Shown: positions 1 through 5,072 of the stretch, in pieces
How positions within the stretch are numbered: the stretch's first letter is position 1
Layout: every line of letters starts with the position of its first letter
Source of the DNA: Oscillibacter sp.
GTDB lineage: Bacteria; Bacillota; Clostridia; Oscillospirales; Oscillospiraceae
Assembly: GCA_009773995.1 (NCBI GenBank)
Contig: VSMY01000113.1
Location: 1 to 7,825 of the forward strand
Reading direction: 5' to 3'
Length of the DNA: 7,825 bases
Program-made: the position numbers and the translations under genes
The notes under the pieces: model-generated
Seen by the model: the letters and a program-made list of their open reading frames with translations, nothing else
What the model was told of the DNA's origin: nothing
Databases searched by the model: none

Positions 1-912
1 TCCCTGGTGGGGGACTTCAACAAGGCGCTGAAGGACGTGGCGGCCCAGTTCCACCCGGACCGCATCCTCATCGAGCCCTCCGGCGTGGGCAAGCTCTCCG
101 ACGTCATCGTAGCCGTGGAGAACACCGCCGCCGAGGCCCCGGATTTGAAGCTCAACAGCTTTGTCACCGTGGCGGACGCCTCCAAGGTAAAGGTCTACAT
201 GAAAAACTTCGGCGAGTTCTACAACAATCAGATTGAGTCCGCCGGGACCATCGTCCTCTCCCGGACCCAGAAGCTGAGCCGGGAGAAGCTGGAGGCCGCC
301 GTCGGCATGCTCCGGGAGAAGAACCCGGAGGCCGCCATCCTCACCACCCCCTGGGACGAGCTGGAGGGAAAGACCATTCTTTCCGCCATTGAAAAGGTCT
401 CCCTGGCGGACGAGCTCCTGGCGAAAATGCGGGCGGAGCACGAGGCCGAGGAAGCGGAGCACGCCCACCACCACCATGACCACGAGGGCCGCGGGGAGCA
501 CGGGAGCCACCACGGCCACGAGGAACACGGAGCCCATGAGCACCACCATGACCACGAGGAACACGGGACCCACGGGCACCACCACGACCACGAGTGCGAC
601 GACCCGGACTGCTCCTGCCACCACCATCATCACCACGCCGACGAGGTCTTCACCTCCTGGGGCAAAGAGACCCCCAAGGCCTATACAAAGGCGGGCATTG
701 AACAGATTCTCTCCGCCCTGGACTCCGGCGAGTACGGCAATATCCTCCGGGCCAAGGGCATCGTAAACGGCGAGGACGGGACCTGGATTGAATTTGATTT
801 CGTGCCCGAAGAGCATGAGGTGCGGGCCGGGCGTCCCGATTACACCGGCCGCCTCTGCGTCATCGGCGCGGAGCTGAAGGAGGGTAAGCTCTCCGAACTC
901 TTCGGCCTCTGA
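1..912 (+). CDS. His-rich G3E/CobW-type GTPase (P47K family), 5' end outside window
   Basis: This is a metal-chaperone type GTPase of the G3E family (CobW/YjiA/ZNG1 relatives), which bind GTP and a divalent metal in the cytoplasm. The frame is already open at base 1 (Ser-Leu before the GTG at 7), so the P-loop and metal-site Cys motif are expected upstream. Numbering from the GTG codon, LIEPSGVGK (21-29) is the family's ExSG motif. The guanine-specificity NKxD motif is replaced by SRTQ (85-88). A long linker (144-210) is packed with His, Glu and Asp and holds Cys197, Cys202 and Cys204 before six consecutive His. The CobW C-terminal domain (about 215-301) ends in the typical pattern GRLCVIGAELKEGKLSELF. 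The next gene starts 20 bases downstream and is a second GTPase, so they are probably one operon. A role in zinc, nickel or cobalt storage or delivery is inferred. Family assignment is firm; the metal is unknown. Confidence 0.9.
   Translation, partial: SLVGDFNKALKDVAAQFHPDRILIEPSGVGKLSDVIVAVENTAAEAPDLKLNSFVTVADASKVKVYMKNFGEFYNNQIESAGTIVLSRTQKLSREKLEAAVGMLREKNPEAAILTTPWDELEGKTILSAIEKVSLADELLAKMRAEHEAEEAEHAHHHHDHEGRGEHGSHHGHEEHGAHEHHHDHEEHGTHGHHHDHECDDPDCSCHHHHHHADEVFTSWGKETPKAYTKAGIEQILSALDSGEYGNILRAKGIVNGEDGTWIEFDFVPEEHEVRAGRPDYTGRLCVIGAELKEGKLSELFGL
436..636 (+). repeat. His-rich coding repeat with a 12-residue period
   Basis: Within the first GTPase the sequence CACGAGGAACACGG occurs at 517-530 and again at 553-566, a 36-base step. 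At protein level the units HHGHEEHGAHEH and HHDHEEHGTHGH follow each other directly, and a third partial unit (HHDHE) runs into CDDPDCSC and six His. Such His-rich inserts in CobW-type proteins are generally considered metal-binding or storage segments. The repeat looks like internal tandem duplication within the gene. It is not a CRISPR array, because there are no unique spacers and the reading frame is continuous. Confidence 0.8.
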
Positions 913-932
913 GCCGGAAAAGGAAGTAGACC

Positions 933-1862
933 ATGGATATACCCGTTTATCTGGTCGCCGGGTTCCTGGACTCCGGCAAGACCAATTTCATCAACGGCGT
1001 CCTGGAGGACGGCTTCGCCCGCCAGGACAGGACCCTCCTCCTCCGCTGTGAGGAGGGGGAGGAGGAATACAACCCCAAGGCGCTGGACAATGTCACCGTG
1101 GTGGACATTGAGGAAGAGGCGGATCTCACCTGCTCCCGGATGAAGGAGCTGGAGAAGAAATACCGGCCCAAACAGGTCCTCATCGAGTACAACGGTATGT
1201 GGCAGATGGAGCGCTTATACCGGGAGGTGCTCCCCGCCAACTGGGTGCTCTATCAGATCATGACCTTTGTGGAGGCGGGGACCTTCGAGCTCTACGCCAA
1301 GAACATGGGCCAGTTGATGATGGAGAAAATCACCAACGCAGACCTGCTGGTCTTCAACCGGGCAACGCCGGAGCTCCGGGAGGCCCTGCGGAAGCGGAAC
1401 CTGCGCATGGTGAACCGCCGGGCGGACATCTACTTTGAAAACGTGGACGGAACCAGCGAGGACTACCTCACCGGGGACGAGTGCCCCTTCGACCTCAGCC
1501 AGCCCGTGGTGGACGTCCCCGACGACGACTTCGGCGTGTGGTACGTGGACGTGATGGACCACCCGGACCGCTGGGCGGGGAAGGAGGTCCACATGAAGCT
1601 CCTCATGTGCCACTCCAAGAAGTACCCCGGCATCCACTGTCCCGGCCGCTTCGCCATGGTCTGCTGTGAGAACGACATCCAGTTCCTCGGGCTGGTGGCG
1701 AAGGGCGTGGGCCTGAAGGACTACAACAACCGGGACTGGGTGGAGGTTACCGTCCGCATGGCGGTGGAAAACCACGACGCATACCAGGGCAAGGGCCCGG
1801 TGATGCACGTGCTGTCCATCGTCCCCTGCCAAAAGCCCGCCCAGGACGTGGTGACGTTTTAA
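933..1862 (+). CDS. G3E-family GTPase with C-terminal YcgQ-like (DUF1980) domain
   Basis: The 309-residue protein opens with a beta-strand and a P-loop, GFLDSGKT (10-17), as in CobW/YjiA GTPases. IEYNG (84-88) sits where the family has ExSG, and FNRAT (141-145) sits where NKxD is expected, so guanine specificity looks altered. The usual CxCC metal motif after strand 2 is not seen; the nearest match is RCEEGEEEYN (38-47), a single Cys in an acidic stretch. From about residue 200 the sequence leaves the CobW fold. The pattern GRFAMVCCENDIQFLG (238-253), then WVEVTV and a closing hydrophobic strand with Pro, resembles the C-terminal domain of YcgQ/TIGR03943, a partner of the YcgR permease in Bacillus-type metal loci. 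AGGA at 921-924 lies 8 bases before the ATG. The gene is probably co-transcribed with the preceding GTPase. The GTPase call is firm, the C-terminal call fairly good, and the metal role inferred. Confidence 0.85.
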   Translation: MDIPVYLVAGFLDSGKTNFINGVLEDGFARQDRTLLLRCEEGEEEYNPKALDNVTVVDIEEEADLTCSRMKELEKKYRPKQVLIEYNGMWQMERLYREVLPANWVLYQIMTFVEAGTFELYAKNMGQLMMEKITNADLLVFNRATPELREALRKRNLRMVNRRADIYFENVDGTSEDYLTGDECPFDLSQPVVDVPDDDFGVWYVDVMDHPDRWAGKEVHMKLLMCHSKKYPGIHCPGRFAMVCCENDIQFLGLVAKGVGLKDYNNRDWVEVTVRMAVENHDAYQGKGPVMHVLSIVPCQKPAQDVVTF

Positions 1863-1900
1863 AAAGCTCCCCTCCGTATCACAGCGGAGGGGAGCTTTTT
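1861..1900. terminator. Bidirectional rho-independent terminator between convergent genes
   Basis: AAAAAGCTCCCCTCCG (1861-1876) and CGGAGGGGAGCTTTTT (1885-1900) are perfect reverse complements: a 16-bp stem with an 8-base loop, TATCACAG. The stem starts inside the TAA stop codon of the upstream GTPase gene. It ends 8 bases before the stop codon of the convergent regulator gene. Each strand ends the GC-rich stem with five T, so it can terminate transcription from both sides. Confidence 0.93.
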
Positions 1901-1908
1901 GTTTCTTG

Positions 1909-2811
1909 TCAACGGAAATTGTCCCAGATCCAGTTCCCGGCATCATCGTAAAGCGTGAGCTTGGGACCTACGGGGTTATAGGGGTCTTCCAGAGTCAAGA
2001 GATAGAGTTCCAGCACGCCGCGAGTGTTCCTCTGACGATCCAGATAGGCAGGGCCCGTATACCGCGTGCCGCCGTTGCTCCATTCAAAGCGCTCTACCTT
2101 TTCCGGCAGCTCCGCGCCGGAGGCCACTACCACGGCGTTTTCCGCGTCCCCGAAGTTGTGTATCATGGCGCCCTTCATGCCCGTGTCCATCTGGCTCCGG
2201 CCGCCGATGGGGCAATAGCGGTCCGGGAACAGCTCGTCCCGCCGCCAGACGCTCAAGCACCACTCTCCGCCCTTGTCCGCGCAGAGAAGCGCCATGTAAT
2301 CCCCCAGCTCCGCCCGCTTCTGAACCTCCAGGGTCTTGGGGTCAAACCGGGTGTTTTGGTCCTGGAAATACTCCGCCGTCCCCTGGGCCAGGGCCTCGTC
2401 GTCCTCGGAGTGGACCGAGGAGGCGTAGTGGGCGTCCCGCTCCGCCTGCTTCTGTTTGGCCTGGACGGACACGCTCACGCCCCAGACGGCCAGGGCCGTT
2501 ACCGCCGCCATGGCCAGCCACGCCAGCCACTTCCACTGCTTTTCCCGCTTCATGCTCTCCATAATCTGTCCTCCCGCCGCCTTGGGCAGCTCCTCCTGTG
2601 TCAGTTCCTTCCCGCTCAAAAGCTCGCTGACCGACAGGCCCAGGGCCTCGGACAGGGGCTCCAGGCTGTCCAGGCCGGGCATGCCCCGGCCGGTCTCCCA
2701 GCGGCTGACGGCCTTGTCCGTTACATGGAGCCGCTCCGCCAGTTCCGCCTGGCTGAGGGCCAGCGCCTTCCGCCGCTGGGCGATCAGCGCGCCGGTGGCT
2801 TTCGTGTCCAA
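1909..2811 (-). CDS. Membrane-anchored Xre-family (HTH_3) transcriptional regulator
   Basis: The 300-residue protein has an N-terminal Cro/CI-type helix-turn-helix at about 7-65 (IAQRRKALALSQAELAERL, then VTDKAVSRWETGRGMP and a leucine-rich fifth helix). A short linker leads to a basic stretch (KREKQWKW) and one hydrophobic segment at about 95-115, followed by about 185 residues predicted to lie outside the membrane. That outer part has three Cys (177, 185, 200), many Trp and Tyr, and no domain I recognise. The start is TTG at 2811-2809: a TGA lies in frame three codons upstream, and the nearby ATG (2818-2816) is in another frame. AAAGGAG is 10 bases upstream. This layout is common in Clostridia for regulators that sense something at the cell surface, but the ligand and targets are unknown. 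It is transcribed divergently from the ATPase gene and convergently to the GTPase genes, sharing their terminator. Confidence 0.88.
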   Translation of the reverse strand: MDTKATGALIAQRRKALALSQAELAERLHVTDKAVSRWETGRGMPGLDSLEPLSEALGLSVSELLSGKELTQEELPKAAGGQIMESMKREKQWKWLAWLAMAAVTALAVWGVSVSVQAKQKQAERDAHYASSVHSEDDEALAQGTAEYFQDQNTRFDPKTLEVQKRAELGDYMALLCADKGGEWCLSVWRRDELFPDRYCPIGGRSQMDTGMKGAMIHNFGDAENAVVVASGAELPEKVERFEWSNGGTRYTGPAYLDRQRNTRGVLELYLLTLEDPYNPVGPKLTLYDDAGNWIWDNFR

Positions 2812-2821
2812 TTTCCATCAA

Positions 2822-2828
2822 CTCCTTT
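2822..2828 (-). promoter_or_regulatory. Shine-Dalgarno site fixing a TTG start
   Basis: On the minus strand AAAGGAG lies 10 bases before the TTG at 2811-2809. The only ATG nearby is 3 bases from this site and opens a shadow frame, whereas the TTG opens directly onto the HTH domain. This supports TTG as the true start of the regulator. Confidence 0.65.
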
Positions 2829-2986
2829 GGCGATAGGTTACCACGGCGGCGGGGAAATGTCACCCTATGCTTCGTAGAGAGAAGGGCGGGCTTGCTGAAA
2901 ATGTGAAATTGGAGGTTGCGGAATCGCCGAGGGTTTGGTATCTTATAAAGCGTACCCTTTTTATGGGCACGGAGAACACGCAAGGC
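2829..2986. promoter_or_regulatory. Divergent promoter region between regulator and ATPase genes
   Basis: This stretch is visibly richer in A/T than its surroundings and lies between two divergent genes, so it should hold both promoters. For the + strand a weak candidate is TTGCGG (2916-2921), 17 bases, TATCTT (2939-2944), overlapping TTATAAAG. For the - strand, GTGACA (complement of 2854-2859) has only a poor -10 partner near the regulator's ribosome site. No strong operator palindrome is evident. The region is inferred mainly from gene orientation. Confidence 0.3.
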
Positions 2987-2998
2987 GAGGGTAAGCGC

Positions 2999-3808
2999 AT
3001 GAAAGAGATTTTTTCGGGAACCGACCAATACGTAGCCTCCGGCGAGCTGATGGCGGCGGTGAACATCGCCGTGACGCTGGAAAAGCCGCTTCTTATCAAG
3101 GGCGAGCCGGGCACGGGGAAGACCATGCTGGCCCAGGCCGTGGCCCAGGCCCTGGGGAAGGAGCTCATCATCTGGAACGTGAAGTCCACCACCAAGGCCC
3201 AGGACGGCCTGTACGTCTACGACGTGGTCCAGCGGCTCTACGACAGCCAGTTCGGGACCCACGGCGTGGACGACATCGCCCGCTACATCAAGCTGGGCAA
3301 GCTGGGGGAGGCCTTCTCCTCCCAAGAGCAGGTGGTCCTGCTGATCGACGAGATCGACAAGGCGGACCTGGAATTTCCCAACGACCTGCTGTGGGAGCTG
3401 GACCAGATGGAATTCTACATCCCGGAGACCCGGGAAACCGTCCGGGCAAGGAAGCGGCCCATCGTCATCATCACCTCCAACGCGGAGAAGGAGCTGCCCG
3501 ACGCCTTCCTCCGCCGGTGCATCTTCCACTATATCGACTTCCCGGACCAGGAGCAGATGGAGCGCATCCTGCGGGTCCACTTTGATCACCTGGAGGAGAA
3601 CCTGCTCCGCCAGGCCATGGCGGCCTTTTACCAGCTCCGGGAGCTCCGGGGCATCGACAAGAAGCCCAGCACCTCGGAGCTGGTGGACTGGCTCCGGGCC
3701 CTCATCGCCGGGGGCGTGGATCCGGACCGGATCCGGAAGGAGATTCCCTTCGCCGGGGTCCTGCTGAAAAAGGACAAGGACCTGCGGACCCTGCGGGGCG
3801 GCCGCTGA
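2999..3808 (+). CDS. MoxR-type AAA+ ATPase
   Basis: The 269-residue ATPase belongs to the MoxR branch of AAA+ proteins, which work with VWA-domain partners as chaperones for assembling or activating metal enzymes and complexes. Visible motifs are Walker A GEPGTGKT (35-42), Walker B VVLLIDEIDKAD (112-123), sensor 1 IVIITSNAEKELPDAFLRR (155-173) with the candidate arginine finger at 172/173, and a small C-terminal helical lid ending in a basic tail. The chosen ATG at 2999 has GAGGG 7 bases upstream, and MKEIFSGTDQYVAS is the usual N-terminus of this subfamily as I recall it. In-frame ATGs at 2867 and 2963 lack a comparable site. The next gene begins 4 bases after the stop codon, so translation is probably coupled. 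The substrate of the pair is not indicated by the neighbours. Confidence 0.92.
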   Translation: MKEIFSGTDQYVASGELMAAVNIAVTLEKPLLIKGEPGTGKTMLAQAVAQALGKELIIWNVKSTTKAQDGLYVYDVVQRLYDSQFGTHGVDDIARYIKLGKLGEAFSSQEQVVLLIDEIDKADLEFPNDLLWELDQMEFYIPETRETVRARKRPIVIITSNAEKELPDAFLRRCIFHYIDFPDQEQMERILRVHFDHLEENLLRQAMAAFYQLRELRGIDKKPSTSELVDWLRALIAGGVDPDRIRKEIPFAGVLLKKDKDLRTLRGGR

Positions 3809-3812
3809 GACC

Positions 3813-5009
3813 ATGTTTCTTTCCTTTTTTTACCTCCTCCGGAGCCGCGGGCTGGACGTGACGCCGGACGAGTGGATGATTCTGCTGGAGGGGCTGTCCC
3901 GAGGGCTTCACCAGTCCGCCTTGACGGGGTTTTATCAGCTCTGCCGGGCGGTGGTGGTGAAGAGCGAGGCGGACTTCGACCGCTTCGACCAGGCCTTTCT
4001 GGAGTTCTTCCGGGACGTGCCCTGGAACGGCGAGCTGCCGGAGGAGCTTTTGAACTGGCTGAACCGCCCGTCGGAGGACCTGGGCCGGACCCTGGAGGAG
4101 CTGAGGCGGGCGGGCTTCTCGGAAGAGACGGCGGAGGAGCTGCTGCGCCTTCTGGAGGAACGCTTGCAGGAGCAGACGGAGGAGCACAACGGCGGCAGCT
4201 ACTGGGTGGGCACCCAGGGCCGCTCCCCCTTCGGCAACAGCGGCTGGCATCCCGGCGGCGTCCGCATCGGCGGACAGGGCCGTCACCGCACCGCCATGAT
4301 GGTGGCCGGGGAGCGGCGCTTCCGGGATTTCCGAAAGGACAACACCCTGGACACCCGGCAGTTCCAGACGGCCTTCCGCCTGCTGCGCCAGCTCTCCGCC
4401 CAGGCGGACGAGAGCGAGGAGATCCTGGACGTGGACGGGACCATCCGGGACACCTGCGACAACGGGGGACTTTTGAAAATCCGAAAGACCCATCCCCGGA
4501 AAAACGCCGTCAAGGTCCTGCTGCTGATGGACTCCGGCGGGTCCATGGAGTACTACGCCGGGCTCTGCTCCCGGCTGTTCCAGGCCGCGCAGAAGTCCAA
4601 CCACTTCAAGGAGCTCCACACCTATTACTTCCATAACTGCGTCTACTCGGAGCTCTACACCGGCCCCGCTCTCCGGCGGAAGGAGGCGGTGTCCACGGAC
4701 TGGGTTCTCTCCAACTTCGACGGGAACTACAAGGTCCTGGTGGTAGGGGACGCCGCCATGAGCCCCTATGAGCTGCGGGAGAGGCACTATGACTGGGAGC
4801 GGCGGACCTACGGCCCCTCCGGCCTGGAGTGGCTGGAGCGGATGAAGAGGCAGTACCCCTACCTGGTCTGGCTGAACCCGGAGCCCATGCCGGAGCGGCC
4901 GGACTACTGGGGGCAGACCCACTGGCAGCTGGGGCACATGTTTCCCATGTACGACCTCACCGCCGAGGGGCTGGAACGGGCCATGAGGCGGCTGAGAGGG
5001 CGGAAATAG
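3813..5009 (+). CDS. CoxE-like VWA-domain protein
   Basis: The 398-residue partner of the preceding ATPase resembles the CoxE-like group of uncharacterised VWA proteins. The N-terminal half (1-125) is helical and charged. A conserved glycine-rich linker follows, WVGTQGRSPFGNSGWHPGG (131-149) and RIGG, which is typical of this family. The VWA Rossmann-like domain starts near 232: KVLLLMDSGGSM gives the metal-ion-dependent adhesion site as DxGxS (240-244), with Gly where integrin-type domains have Ser. KVLVVGDAAMS (307-317) supplies the later acidic loop. The C-terminus (about 350-398) contains WLNPEP and Trp-rich segments before a basic tail. CoxE relatives act with MoxR-type ATPases in maturing molybdenum hydroxylases, but no such enzyme is in view, so the client is unknown. 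No strong ribosome site precedes the ATG, which agrees with coupling to the ATPase gene. Confidence 0.9.
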   Translation: MFLSFFYLLRSRGLDVTPDEWMILLEGLSRGLHQSALTGFYQLCRAVVVKSEADFDRFDQAFLEFFRDVPWNGELPEELLNWLNRPSEDLGRTLEELRRAGFSEETAEELLRLLEERLQEQTEEHNGGSYWVGTQGRSPFGNSGWHPGGVRIGGQGRHRTAMMVAGERRFRDFRKDNTLDTRQFQTAFRLLRQLSAQADESEEILDVDGTIRDTCDNGGLLKIRKTHPRKNAVKVLLLMDSGGSMEYYAGLCSRLFQAAQKSNHFKELHTYYFHNCVYSELYTGPALRRKEAVSTDWVLSNFDGNYKVLVVGDAAMSPYELRERHYDWERRTYGPSGLEWLERMKRQYPYLVWLNPEPMPERPDYWGQTHWQLGHMFPMYDLTAEGLERAMRRLRGRK

Positions 5010-5011
5010 AG

Positions 5012-5044
5012 CAAGCGGAGACCGCGCAAAGCGGTCTCCGCTTG
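5012..5044 (+). terminator. Rho-independent terminator after the ATPase/VWA unit
   Basis: CAAGCGGAGACCGC (5012-5025) pairs perfectly with GCGGTCTCCGCTTG (5031-5044), a 14-bp stem with a GCAAA loop. TTTGTT follows on the + strand, 3 bases after the VWA gene's stop codon. Read from the other strand, the stem is followed by CTCTATTTCC, a weaker U-tract, so it may also serve the convergent flagellin-like gene that ends at 5073. Confidence 0.88.
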
Positions 5045-5072
5045 TTTGTTCTCACCGCGCTTCCGGCGTCCC

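Noticed and set aside
436..636. Possible CRISPR-like short repeat array
   Set aside because: The repeats are in-frame His/Glu codons at a 36-base step, without spacers, inside a continuous GTPase gene.
1215..1946. 243-residue minus-strand frame spanning the terminator
   Set aside because: It runs through the perfect terminator and lies antisense to the second GTPase, and its Val/His/Leu-rich product has no domain.
2867..2998. N-terminal extension of the ATPase from an ATG at 2867
   Set aside because: The frame is open, but the extra residues are unlike the family, the start lacks a good ribosome site, and the segment holds the AT-rich promoter-like sequence. The ATG at 2999 has GAGGG at the right distance.
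2342..3814. 490-residue open frame on the minus strand
   Set aside because: It overlaps both the regulator HTH and the whole ATPase gene, each with clear motifs in its own frame. Its product is low-complexity Gly/Leu/Val/His-rich sequence typical of shadow frames in GC-rich DNA.
3702..4937. 411-residue open frame on the minus strand
   Set aside because: It is antisense to the VWA gene, with no motifs and biased composition, so it is a shadow of high-GC coding DNA.
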